DNA of 64,000 nt. Origin: Plecoglossus altivelis. Lineage: Eukaryota > Chordata > Actinopteri > Osmeriformes > Plecoglossidae. The stretch is taken from positions 15,344,693 to 15,408,692 of the forward strand of contig BROE01000020.1 of NCBI GenBank assembly GCA_036571765.1, given 5' to 3'. A program made the translations under genes and the position numbers. Shown piece by piece: positions 47,654 through 57,446 of the stretch; position 1 is the first letter of the stretch, and each line of letters begins with the position of its first letter. The notes beneath the pieces are model-generated. The model worked only from the letters and a program-made list of their open reading frames with translations, had not been told where the DNA came from and did not search any database.

Positions 47654-47755
47654 GCCTGACGGGATAGGCACTGTGACGGTGGACGAGAAGCAACGCTTCG
47701 AGGAGATTAAAGAGCGGCTACGCGTCCTACTGGAGAACCAGATCACACACTTCAG
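47654..47755 (+). CDS. cadps: cadps exon 14 (residues 730-764)
   Basis: 102 nt encoding PDGIGTVTVDEKQRFEEIKE then RLRVLLENQITHF, with one base completing Arg at the start and two bases of the next Arg at the end (AG|G). Acceptor CTCACAG, donor GTGTCT, which departs from consensus. The next intron is only 108 bases. Confidence 0.96.
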
Positions 47756-47863
47756 GTGTCTACGCGCACATATACAGACCCACGACAGTGCACCCCACTC
47801 TAACTACGTCACAGCTTTGCGTCTGAGTTCCAGTCATGTAAATATGTCCCCATTGGCCTACAG

Positions 47864-47927
47864 GTACTGTTTCCCGTTTGGCCGACCAGAGGGAGCCCTG
47901 AAGGCCACCCTGTCCCTTCTTGAGAGG
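47864..47927 (+). CDS. cadps: cadps exon 15 (residues 764-785)
   Basis: 64 nt encoding YCFPFGRPEGALKATLSLLE and R, identical to vertebrate CAPS1 as I recall it. Acceptor CCTACAG, donor GTAGGC, phase 0 out. Short introns on both sides (108 and 101 bases) make this the most compact part of the gene. Confidence 0.97.
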
Positions 47928-48028
47928 GTAGGCATCCTCCGAGATCCCAGAACACGCATATCGTACAATTACAGCTCCTCCTAAATCAATCGAGGCTCAG
48001 CGAGCTTGACGTCCATGCTGGGTCGCAG

Positions 48029-48152
48029 GTTCTGATGAAGGACATCGTCACCCCGGTCCCTCAAGAGGATGTGAAGTCCGTCATCCGTAGATGTCTGGAG
48101 CAGGCTGCCCTGGTCAACTACCAGCGCCTGTCGGAGTATGCCAAAATAGAAG
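48029..48152 (+). CDS. cadps: cadps exon 16 (residues 786-827)
   Basis: 124 nt encoding VLMKDIVTPVPQEDVKSVIR, RCLEQAALVNYQRLSEYAKI and E. It leaves one base (G) into the next codon at GTAGGT. That base can join exon 16a (Ala), exon 17 (Gly) or, if both are skipped, exon 18 (Glu). This part of CAPS lies at the start of the MUN/MHD-homology region. Confidence 0.96.
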
Positions 48153-48528
48153 GTAGGTGACTGTCCCTGCGTGCGCTCTCTGACTTGATCCTCTGGTCGC
48201 CAGACACGGCTGAATCATCTGTCTGGAATGAGAGATATTCACTGTGTGGAGTCTTACTGAAGCAGCCAGTGGATCAGGGAATAAGTCCAGTCCTGTGTAC
48301 AGTGTGAGACCCACCATGTCTGAGATGACTGCTAAGCATTGGCAGTAAATATATTAGCCTTTTGAATGTTTGACCTGTTGTATTCTCCTTGGTATTGAGC
48401 TAATATAACAATTTCTCCCCGCTCAGGCAGTGAAAGTACCCTTTGTTGAAACTACCCTCTCAAATGTTAATGTCTCTTAAATTAGTTTCTTTTTGTGTCT
48501 AGGCGTCTTTTGTGTATTTTGTATGTAG

Positions 48529-48564
48529 CTCCAAAGCCAAAGTCTAACAGTAGAGTTGTGAACA
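48529..48564 (+). CDS. cadps: Candidate 36-nt cadps microexon 16a
   Basis: Lies between a T-rich acceptor (TTTTGTGTATTTTGTATGTAG) and a perfect GTAAGT donor. It is 36 nt, phase 1 at both ends. Inclusion changes AKIE-G-KKREM to AKIE-APKPKSNSRVVNR-KKREM, a basic, Ser/Pro-containing insert before the YEHPVFC segment. It would also stay in frame if exon 17 were skipped. I do not recall this insert from described isoforms. Transcript support is needed to raise confidence. Confidence 0.6.
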
Positions 48565-48679
48565 GTAAGTAAAAATGCATTCAGTTCCCAGGCCCTCTGC
48601 CCTGCCCTCTCCACTGGTGGAGTTGCTTCTGGTCACAGTGATGCCCTGAAACAACTCCCTTCTATTCTCCTCAGGCCAA

Positions 48680-49080
48680 CCCTTTTCCTCTCCTCCTGTC
48701 CTCTTGTCCTCCTCTCTTCCTGCCCTCCTCTCTTCCTGTCCTACTCTTTTCCTGTCCTCCACACTTCCTGTCCTCACTTCCTCTCCTCTCTTCCTGTTCT
48801 CTTCTGTTTTTATCCTTTACACTTCCTGTCCTCTTCTTTTCCTCTCCTCACTTCCTGTCCTCCATTCCTGTCCTTCACACTTTCTGTCCTCTTCTCTTCC
48901 TGTCCTCCACATTTCCTGTCCTCCACACTTCCTGTCCTTCTCACTTCCTGTCCTCCACACTTCGTGTCCTTCTCACTTCCTGTCCTTCTCACTTCCTCTC
49001 CTCTCTTTCTGTCCTCCTCTCTTCCTGTCCTCCTCTCTTCTTGTCCCTCTCGCTTCCTGTCCTCACCTCCTCTCCTTGGC
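48680..49080. repeat. CTTCCTGTCCTCC-type pyrimidine minisatellite
   Basis: About 400 bp of degenerate 14-17 bp units (CTTCCTGTCCTCCACA, CTCTTCCTGTCCTCCT). Ser/Leu/Pro-rich plus-strand and Arg/Glu-rich minus-strand frames are artefacts. Confidence 0.92.
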
Positions 49081-49724
49081 TCTAACACAAGCCTCATCTC
49101 TTCCTCACCGCCTCCTCCTCTTCCTTCTTGTCTCTTTGCTTTGCTGCTTCCTATCTCAGTCTTGTCATACCTGCTGGAAGCCAGGAAGGCCACCACACCA
49201 GCTCTACCTGGGGTGGCTCTCTGTAGCAACTCCTGATCTCTGTTACATGTCAGAGGTTTTTCTTTAGTAGACATGGACACTTTAGTAGGCACAGCACTCT
49301 AATGACAACAATGTCAAACTGGATTTTCACTGGCTTTACTCAAGGCAGCCAAATATATTTTGGGGACATTTTATTCAATAATCCAACCAAATTTGTGGGT
49401 GAATGGATTTTTTCCCTTGAGTATTTAAATGTTTGCCTCTTCAATTTCAAGCCAATTCTAGTTGATGTCTGCAAAGAAATACCTAAGTGTACTGAAGATA
49501 CTCAAGGAGCCCTTAGTAAGGGACTTGGACTAAGGGGCAGCCCTTAGTATCATGTTTGTGTCTTTAATCTGTTCCCTCAAAGCTGCAGACCTCAGAGAGA
49601 TGTTACACATCTACATGCCATGTGGCATAACGAATGGTTAATCCAGAGTGTGTCTGCCACTTTTCCACTTGACCTACACACACACACACACACACAACTT
49701 CACTACCAATCCCCAAACTGCTTT

Positions 49725-49790
49725 CTTTCCTTTCTTTCTTTCTTTCTTTCTTTCTTTCATTCGTTCTTTCTTTCTTTCTTCCTCTCTTTC
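49725..49790. repeat. (TTTC)n microsatellite
   Basis: About 13 TTTC tetramers with a CATTCG interruption and a CTCTC tail, in intron 16. Confidence 0.95.
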
Positions 49791-49956
49791 TCTCTTGCGT
49801 GATCTCAATTCCACCAGCATCGCATAGGGAAGCCTTTGGTGACCTTATGACCCCCACATGCAGCCTTGCACCCCAACCTCTTCTCCTTGACCTCTGACCC
49901 TCTGCTCTGACCCTCTGACCGCAGCCTCTTGCATGCCCCGATCCTTTCTCCTGTAG

Positions 49957-50025
49957 GGAAAAAGAGAGAAATGTATGAGCATCCTGTCTTCTGCTTGGCG
50001 TCACAAGTGATGGATTTAACCATTC
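49957..50025 (+). CDS. cadps: cadps exon 17 (residues 827-850)
   Basis: 69 nt, phase 1 in and out, encoding (G)KKREMYEHPVFCLASQVM then DLTI and one base of Gln. I recall this segment from mammalian CAPS1 and not from CAPS2, which supports the CAPS1 call. Its symmetric phase means it could be skipped without a frameshift. Acceptor CTCCTGTAG, donor GTGAGT. Confidence 0.95.
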
Positions 50026-51077
50026 GTGAGTACCTTCCTCATCCTGACGCCCTCCTCACCCTCCTCCTCACCCTCCTCCTCACCCTCCTCCTCACCCTCC
50101 GCACCCTACCACATCTCCCACATTCATTTTTTTCTGCTTCCTCTCAACCTCTCAATTTGCACGCTTCCTCGCCCCCCATCTGATCGCCTCTCCCACGGCC
50201 TGCTGGCTGATGTTCTAGCTCACCGTTTCCCTCCTCCTCCTCCCACCACCTCCTCCTCCTCCAGCCTTTTGATCTGTTGCTTCTGTGTGTAAACACCACG
50301 CTGCTAGTGAGAGCTTCCTGAAGGACTGTGTGTGTGTGTGTGTGTCTTTGGGGTCCCCAGTCAGGACCCCAGGGCCTGTCTAGCCGTGGAGACGCACCAA
50401 TGAGCTTCTTTTCTGTCCTTCTGCTCTCTGTCCGTCTGCAACTCGAATGCATTTTTACTTTGCTTCTGTGTACAACCCCTCAGTCCTGTCCGACCTTGTC
50501 ACATGGGTTAGAAGCTGCAGATCTAACTATAGGTGCACATACAGGAACAGGAACTACAACCCACTTTAAAGAACTGGTAACACATGTTGAGGACTTGACG
50601 ATGATGACGATGATGTCACAGCCACAGGAAATGGCTCAATAGCCTCAGGAAAGGATCTTCACAACATGTTTCTGTGTTCTGTCTACGTACTGTACATCCT
50701 GACTGAACCCATCAAGGCGTCTCACTCTTTCTTTGTTGTTTGCAGGGTCGTTCTTGTACTTGTCCTGAAATGTCGGGTTGTGTTCTTCCAGTGGATTTTC
50801 CAACCGTGTCTGTTTTTGTTTTTGTCCAGTTTTTATTTTCATAAGTCCGGTTGTTTAAGCGTGACATTGTCTTGTGACCGGAAGCCCCTCCCTGCTGGAG
50901 GGCTGTGGCCCTGGGTCTAACATCCTAGGACCTGGCTGGATGGAGGGTAGCTGATCACTGAGCTTCACCTCCTGCTCCTCTCCTCCTCTGCTGCTCTCGA
51001 TGCTGAATCTCTCCTCTTTCTCTCCCTCTCCCTGTCTCCCTCCCTGGCTCTCCTCCCTCTGTCCTGCTCTCTTGTAG

Positions 51078-51110
51078 CGGAGAAAACTCCCAAAGATCAG
51101 AAGGATCCAG
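51078..51110 (+). CDS. cadps: cadps optional 33-nt exon 17a
   Basis: Flanked by a long pyrimidine tract ending CTGCTCTCTTGTAG and a GTGACC donor. Phase 1 in and out. Inclusion changes DLTI-Q-NVGRL to DLTI-PEKTPKDQKDPE-NVGRL. I recall a vertebrate CAPS1 isoform with a similar QKDAE-type insert directly before NVGRL, which supports this exon. A TGC word lies 10-12 bases before the acceptor, as reported for SRRM4-dependent microexons. Confidence 0.78.
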
Positions 51111-52559
51111 GTGACCCCCCACATATGTGCCTCGCAGCCTCTGAAACTCATAACAGTAGCGTTTCCCTAACCGCAGTAGAGTCTTAGCAACATAACGCCT
51201 CGCTGCCTTCCTGGGGCCTGGCTTGGGAAGGTTCCAGGAATGTTCCGGGAACGTTGTGACTGCGTTATGTTTCCACACCCCCTGTGGTTCTCCCACTGCA
51301 CTGCATTCTAGAGATGGAGATGCAGTCCACCCCCCTCCCCCCACCCTCCCCTACCCCACCTCCACGCCTCAGCCCACCCCCCTCTGGTGTTTGGGCCCCC
51401 CCCCCTTGTGTTAGCTCATCCGTGGATCTGGAAAGTCTTAAGATGTTTCCTCATCTCCAGACAGCCACTGAGGTGAGAAGATGAAGGAGCCATTTTAAAA
51501 CTATCTATGACTGGCATTGCTTTATAGCATACATGCCGTAATCATAACCAGAGCTTTGTTTTCTAACTTTGCCAAAATTGGCCCATTTTGCAGCAAGCTG
51601 TAAGGCAATGCTCCTGTCCAAAATGCATGACTTAGACCCGAACTGTATCTCCGATGTGTCAAAACACAACCAGTTGATAAACAGCCCACAAGTATTTCAA
51701 AGCAAGACTAAACTAGTGGAAAAAAAGGTTGAATTCAGGGTTGGGATGGAATAAGGTTGATTTATAGCATGGACCAAGTATGTGGGTAAAAAAAAAACAT
51801 CTGGATGATTGATGCATTGGAAATACATAATGTCGCAACAGAGGAGGAGAAGTCATAGGAACAGTCAATATTCCCCTCTAAACCTGTGGATGCTGTGTAA
51901 CATCTCATGATGCCCAGCTCTATCAAAGTTGTCATACCTAGTGTTGCTACTGAGAATAAAGATGGTACAGCAGCACAATAGACCCTGAGTTAAGTTTAGC
52001 TGCTGCATGCGGAACCAGCTAGTTTCTGAACACACTGGATAGTCTGCCTTCCAACACCTTTGCTGTTTACAGGAAAGGAACTGGAATCATTTCTATGGTA
52101 ACAAGACCGTCAGTCACCCCAAAATGCTTCAGCTCATCTTTGCGATATTGCTCAGTGCCCCTTGGTAAAATAAGAAAGAAGTGCTCTGTGTTTGGGGTGC
52201 CTATTCTCTAAAAGCCTCCATCCATACTGGTGACCAGACCATCACTTAAGCTCTGACAGTCAAAGAGGCCATCCGCACACACACAATGCAGAGCCCGGGC
52301 CTAAAGTGCTGAGACAGCGTGTGCGCGTCACAGAGCCTTGACTCTGTACGCCACCAATTAGACCCCTGCCTCTCCGGCAAGTCCTGAGCAGAAAGGGGGG
52401 ATGTGTGTGCAGGACAAAGACCACGAGGACTCCTCTGCGACCGGGTCTTTACCTCACCCTGTCCCGTCCTCACCGCAGCACTGTATGACACTGTTAGAGA
52501 GCGCCCAAGCCTGGCACACCTAACGCTGAACTTGTCATCGCGTAGTGTACGTGCCGTGG

Positions 52560-52735
52560 CGAGCGAACGTGTTTACTTGACGTGGCATGAGAGGCCGTAG
52601 GAGGCGAACCGCACGTAATTCACGTGTCGAGTTTACTTGACATGTCAAGTTTACGTGACACGCACGGAGCCTTGTCAAGTTTACTTGACATGTTCGTTTG
52701 ACATGGCGTGAGAGGCCGTAGGAGACGAACCTCGC
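52560..52735. repeat. CpG-rich duplicated module with TTGACATG palindromes
   Basis: A 34-base block (52577-52610) recurs at 52698-52731 with three differences; both contain GAGAGGCCGTAGGAG. Between them GTTTACTTGAC or GTTTACGTGAC occurs four times, and ACTTGACATGTCAAGT at 52635-52650 is a perfect 16-bp palindrome. Not a simple repeat and not matched to any family I know. Confidence 0.85.
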
Positions 52736-53559
52736 GATTCTGGAGCTTAAATATGTCAGCTGCTCAGTTCTTCACCTGACAAGGACCCGCTCAAAGGAGC
52801 GTGGACTTTAGTCAGTACTGTCTTAAGACAGAGAGCCCTTTCATACTCCGTTCTACTCAATATATATCATCACCACTCCGTTTGCCGTCTGAACTATGTG
52901 CCTTGGTTTTGTTTTGTCCATTCACACAATCGATATCCATAGTCGTGAAAGAAAACAGGATTTGTCATCGTTTTTTGTTCTCCAAATTTGTAACCAGCAC
53001 AAGAGAGCACTACTCCTTCATGCCAGGGTCACACTACATTAGGGTCACGGTATAATATCTGTGGTAGTCCCTGGTCACACAACATGTATCTTTACCCTGG
53101 CTGAAGAATAACTGGGAAAAAGGGCCAGGAAATAGGAAGTTGAAGTCTGCAACATTCAAGTGTGTGGGCGTCCAAACATATCACTGACATACCGAGCACT
53201 GCACGATGTTCTGGACATGCATGATGACTGTGGAACATACCTGTGGTTTTCCTTTTTGATTTGACTCATTCTACCTGCTTTGTTCTTGACGGTGTCATTA
53301 TCGTGTTGATAGTGGTGACAGCCTGCTGACAGATACAGGTACGCATGTCAGCCTTACTGAGAACACACCTGTCTGACAGAGTCGCCTGCTCCTGAAGGGA
53401 TACAGCCTAGTTAGCACATCTTGTTTGTTGTCGTACAGAAGCATGCTCACGTACCTTTTCTTGTGAGATATTTTGAGGGAACGGTAGCTTACCTTGGAGC
53501 AGACGTTGAAGGGAGCATCTGCTACTGCACCACGTTGACTTTTCACCCTTGTGCTCCAG

Positions 53560-53666
53560 AGAACGTAGGCCGCTTAGTCACTCCCGCCAAAAAACTGGAG
53601 GACACCATCCGCCTCGCAGAGCTGGTCATCGAGGTCCTGCAGCAGAACGAGGAACACCACGCAGAT
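53560..53666 (+). CDS. cadps: cadps exon 18 (residues 850-885)
   Basis: 107 nt encoding (Q)NVGRLVTPAKKLEDTIRL, AELVIEVLQQNEEHHAD, the first helices of the CAPS MUN/MHD1 region that contacts syntaxin/SNAREs in vesicle priming (family knowledge). Acceptor GTGCTCCAG, donor GTGAGT, phase 0 out. Confidence 0.97.
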
Positions 53667-54633
53667 GTGAGTGTGTTAGTGGAGGATGAACACACACTCT
53701 CATACACACACACACACACACACGTGTTCTAACACACACACTCTCTCAAACACACACATACGCACACGCAAACACCTAACTGGCTGAATCCTGATCCAGG
53801 CGAGTCGTTTCTATGGCAGTAGAGAAAGCTAGGCCATGTGAACCATGTGTGTTTGACAGGCTCCAGGCACAGGGAAACAGTCGGTACTGTATCCCTGTCT
53901 TCTCTCTGCCTCGTCTCTGATGCATGTTAGTAGGATGGATGCCCTGCATGATAGGGGCTCAAGGTGCGGGTTCAAAGGTTAGCAGAGTGCCTTGGATACC
54001 CGAACCTCTGAGTCCCTACTTGATACTTATGTCTAAGACTGAAAGGATATAAACAGCTCAGTGCTGTTGTTGTTGTTGTTGTTGTTGTGATGTTCAGGAC
54101 TTGGTTTCTGTGTTTCCTGTGCACTCACTCATCGCCTCCAAATGGAAATGCACCGCACACGCAGCATCTATTACACCTACTGCGTAAAGGGCTTTCCTGT
54201 GATGTCATATCCTGACAGCTCTGCTCTTTTGGGAAGCTGGGCCGGCCCTAGCAGAAGGTGCATGGGCCTGCCGGGCTGCTGGGGTGTGATCATGACTCAC
54301 ACTTCTAGGCTGCAAATCGCGTCACCTCCTTTTTATTCAGGAACGCTGGACTTCCTCTGCACACAGACTTGGTTAAACACTTTTGTGCAGCATTTTGTAT
54401 ATGTGAATGCTTTTATTCTGTCATATGAACAGTCTCTCAACATACATTTTATTTCCTCAAAGATAGCTCTCATTCATGAAACATTTGTGTCACCTTTGTT
54501 TTGAATTATATATTTTTTTATTTCTTCCAATGTAATCTTACCATACAAAACCAACTGTTTCTAGAGCAGTAAACCTGACTTAAACCCCTTCCTGTTCTCT
54601 CACTTCTCTTCTTAATGGGGAATATTTGGCCAG

Positions 54634-54642
54634 GGAAAAGAG
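54634..54642 (+). CDS. cadps: Candidate 9-nt cadps microexon 18a (GKE)
   Basis: GGAAAAGAG lies between acceptor TATTTGGCCAG and donor GTACGT, phase 0. Inclusion gives HHAD-GKE-AFAWW instead of HHAD-AFAWW. I recall CAPS2 with GRE and a CAPS1 isoform with GE at exactly this place, so a Gly-Lys-Glu insert is plausible. At nine bases, homology alone cannot prove it. Confidence 0.68.
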
Positions 54643-56354
54643 GTACGTGACTGACCCTGACCAGATGAGACCATCCACATCCCACTGCATGGTGGAAAGA
54701 TGCCCACTGGCCCTCAGTGGGCCCCATCTTTACCATGCCTCCACTAATTTTGCTGCCTTGTAACTTCCCTGCCTTGTGCTTGTGGTCAGCTTGGAGGATT
54801 GAGCAAATGCTTGTCAGCCTTCTCTAGTCTGAAAGCTAGATATGAGGTTGCCTTTGGTAATAAGCAGACCTCAACAAGCACTTTGGTGGCCCTCAGTCCA
54901 GCTCAAGCCACCAAACTTCCCCATTCCCCCTCTGTCTCTCACCACCCCGTCACTGAAATACTCCCACAAATCCAAATTGCACCCCCCCTCCCCTCCCCCC
55001 ACCCTGTATGCCTGCCCCTGGTGCAATTTGAACTGGCTCAACTCTCTCCAAGCCTGTCCTCCACAGTCTTCTCATGTGAATGTGTATGAAGCCCTCCTCT
55101 GTCCTGCTGTGTTTGGGAGAGCTGGACTGAAGGGTAAGTAGAACACACAGACATCCGATGGCTCTCCATTGGACTGCTGTGTTTTCAGGCCATGGAGAAG
55201 AGCATGCTGTGTACACTGGAACAAAGTTCCACCTGAAAAGACTCGGGCATTTCTTATGAATGCGTATTTGTGATTTGATACCATTGGACATGGACAGCAG
55301 ACCAGTTAACCAGCAAAATCCAGTAATCTATGTATTTCACAGACAAGACTTGAATTTATCCAAAAAGGGAGTGCTACTGTATATTTGCATTCCCCTCCGG
55401 TCCGATTTGATTGAAATCACAAAGGATTTGGTCCCACATCCTTGTGCACTGTGAGATCTAGTCATGAGCCTATTCCGTCCCGCTAATTAGATGCCCTTTC
55501 TGGTTATTGCTGGTGCTGTTGCTGGCTTGTCTATACCATCTTACCCCTCGGCACACAGATGCCCCCAGGTGCATGACCCACACCCCCATGGGCATAATCA
55601 CATCTCTGGGGTGACGGGGCAATGCGATTGGCTGAGCCATGCCTCCTCAGGTGGCCCAGACAGCCCCAGGGGATGGGGGGTGGGGTGGGGTGGGGGGGCA
55701 CGGGAGAGTGAGTGTGGTAGCATGAGACCAGACTGTTCCTAACACTGTCACTCCACCGCGTCTGCAAAACAGCGGCTCGGTCTGAGCGAGACAAACCCAC
55801 TCTGTCAGAGGGCTTGTGTGACAGAGCAGCTCTTTGTGACACTGCTCATGGAGCTGCTGCTTCTGCTTCTGTGGGCCAACAGAAAAGCACACGTTTATGT
55901 GTGCAGGGGCCACGTAGTTCCAGCCTGCCGCTCCGAGCCGCGAAGTGTCCCCCTGAGATCTCTGTGTGATGTCTCCGAGGTGACAACTTGACTTATTGTG
56001 AAAACGCGAGACGGGAAAGAGCCCTTTTATAGATCAGCGGAGAAACGTTCCTCCCTTTTCACCTTTCCCCTCAAGAGTAGGAAACTGTAAGCCTTGCACT
56101 TAAAGACGTGCTCGTAGTGTGATTTCACAATCTTAACAGCCTCTCTTTCCCCCCTGTCTTTGTCTGTTTCTATCTCTGTTTCCTTTCTCTCCTCTTGCCT
56201 TCTGTCACCTCTTCTGTCTTTGACTATTCTCTCACTGCTTGTCTCCCCCTCACCTCACCGTCTCTATTCTATCTCTTTATCTAACGTCTACCGGCCCCAC
56301 CTCCTTGCCCCCTCTCCTCTCCTCTGGTCCTCTCCTTCTCTCCCTGTCTCTACT

Positions 56355-56745
56355 CAACCCCTCTCCCCTGGTCCTCCTTCTCTCTCTCTTTCTCCTCCAC
56401 CCCTCTCCCCTGGTCCTCTCCCTCTCTCTCCCCCACCCCTCTCCCCTGATCTTCTCCCTCTCTCTCCTCCACCCTCTCCCCTGGTCCTGTCCTTCTCTCC
56501 CTCTCTCTCTTTCACCCCTCTCCCCCGGTCCTCTCCCACTCTCTCCTCCACCCCCTCTCCCCTGGTCCTCTCCCACTCTCACCTCCACCCCCTCTCCCAT
56601 GGTCCTCTCCCTCTCTCTCCTCCACCCCTCTCCCCTGGTCCTCTCCCTCTCCCTCCACCCCCTCTCCCCTGGTCCTCTCCCTCTCTCTCCTCTACCCCTC
56701 TCCCCTGGTCCTCTCTTGTTTCTGCTCTCTCCTCCTCCTCCCCTC
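56355..56745 (+). repeat. CTCTCCCCTGGTCCTCTCCC minisatellite beside exon 19 acceptor
   Basis: Ten to eleven degenerate units of 34-40 bases, each with CCCCTGGTCCT followed by CTCCCTCTCTCTCCTCCAC. The array is almost pure pyrimidine on the + strand and forms a 390-base polypyrimidine region up to the exon 19 acceptor at 56750. The Leu/Ser/Pro-rich open frame through it is not coding. Confidence 0.94.
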
Positions 56746-56750
56746 TGCAG

Positions 56751-56907
56751 GCGTTCGCCTGGTGGTCGGACCTGATGGTGGAGCACGCGGAGACGTTTCT
56801 GTCCCTGTACGCGGTGGACATGGACGACGCTCTGGAGGTCCAGCCCCCAGACAGCTGGGACAGCTTCCCTCTCTTCCAGCTCCTCAACGACTTCATGAGG
56901 GTGGACT
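56751..56907 (+). CDS. cadps: cadps exon 19, MUN/MHD1 region (residues 886-938)
   Basis: 157 nt encoding AFAWWSDLMVEHAETFLSLY, AVDMDDALEVQPPDSWDSFP and LFQLLNDFMRVD. Acceptor CCTCTGCAG, donor GTGAGT, leaving one base (T) of a Tyr codon. The AFAWWSDLMVEHAE block is a hallmark of the CAPS MHD1 region. Confidence 0.97.
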
Positions 56908-57330
56908 GTGAGTGGCCTCGCGCACACGCACGTGCACACGCATGAACCCGAACCCACAGACATCCAAACAAGGACTGATTTATGAACGGACACGCACAGA
57001 TCCTAGCCCTCCAGATCTATGCAGAGCAGCAGCCCACACTTGATGTGTTTCCAGAGGAGGCTAAGGGAACACAGTCCTGGAACAGGGCGTCTGGGACCAG
57101 ACTGCATGTTCATTGTGAAGCCCCATGAGGGAGACAGAGAGGGGGGGGGGGGACCAGTCGCCCCGTTGGGAACCGAATCAAGTGGAACGTGAGGGTAGAT
57201 AAAAGGTCAGGAAGCGGAGAGCGTTTGACAGGGAGGACAATGAAGACCTCTGATAGCTCCTGTAGGAGTCTCCTCTGAAACGGTTGCTGGGGGCTCTGCC
57301 ATCTCCCTAATGACCTGCAGTTGCCTTAGG

Positions 57331-57351
57331 AGCGCTGTCCAGGGTCCTGAA
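57331..57351 (-). promoter_or_regulatory. RE1/NRSE-like site (REST binding element)
   Basis: On the minus strand the 21-mer TTCAGGACCCTGGACAGCGC(T) matches the REST consensus TTCAGCACC-NN-GGACAGCGCC with canonical half-site spacing. It differs at three of 21 positions and at one position of the classic 17-base NTYAGMRCCNNRGMSAG core. REST represses neuronal genes outside neurons, and cadps is a neuronal/endocrine exocytosis gene, so an intronic RE1 is biologically plausible. Binding is not shown. Confidence 0.6.
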
Positions 57352-57418
57352 AGCGTGACAGAGAATAGCAGCACTTAAAGCATCCTTTGTGAACGGACTG
57401 CCTAGTTATAATTGTCCT

Positions 57419-57446
57419 GGGGGGGGGGGGGGGGGGGGGGGGGGGG
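57419..57446. repeat. 28-base poly-G run
   Basis: An uninterrupted G homopolymer on the + strand, with quadruplex potential. Length may be affected by sequencing. Confidence 0.9.

Larger units (their letters stand above)
48153..49956 (+). other. cadps: cadps intron 16
   Basis: A 1.8-kb intron containing the candidate 36-nt exon at 48529-48564, a pyrimidine minisatellite at 48680-49080, a CA run at 49677-49697 and a (TTTC)n tract at 49725-49790. Confidence 0.9.
50026..53559 (+). other. cadps: cadps intron 17
   Basis: A 3.5-kb intron with a (CTCACCCTCCTC)n run at 50045-50100, the 33-nt optional exon at 51078-51110, a C-rich patch at 51325-51410 and a CpG-rich duplicated module at 52560-52735. 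Otherwise AT-rich unique sequence. Confidence 0.9.
53667..56750 (+). other. cadps: cadps intron 18
   Basis: A 3.1-kb intron with CA arrays at 53700-53775, (TTG)n at 54065-54088, the 9-nt microexon at 54634-54642, an exon-like decoy at 55067-55133, a GGGGT patch at 55673-55698 and a 37-bp pyrimidine minisatellite (56355-56745) against the exon 19 acceptor. Confidence 0.9.

Noticed and set aside
55067..55133. Exon-like segment with CAG acceptor, open frame SSHVNVYEALLC and GTAAGT donor in intron 18
   Set aside because: It is 67 nt, so inclusion between exons 18 and 19 would shift the frame. It might be a poison exon, but nothing supports that.
55120..55139. GCTGGACTGAAGGGTAAGT resembles the 12-nt microexon plus donor at 40415 (one mismatch over 19 bases)
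   Set aside because: In this position the frame gives a stop, and a match of this length is expected about once by chance in 64 kb.
56160..56945. 261-codon plus-strand open frame ending in real CAPS sequence
   Set aside because: Only the part from 56751 is coding (exon 19). The upstream part is the pyrimidine minisatellite read in frame, and the CAG acceptor marks the true boundary.
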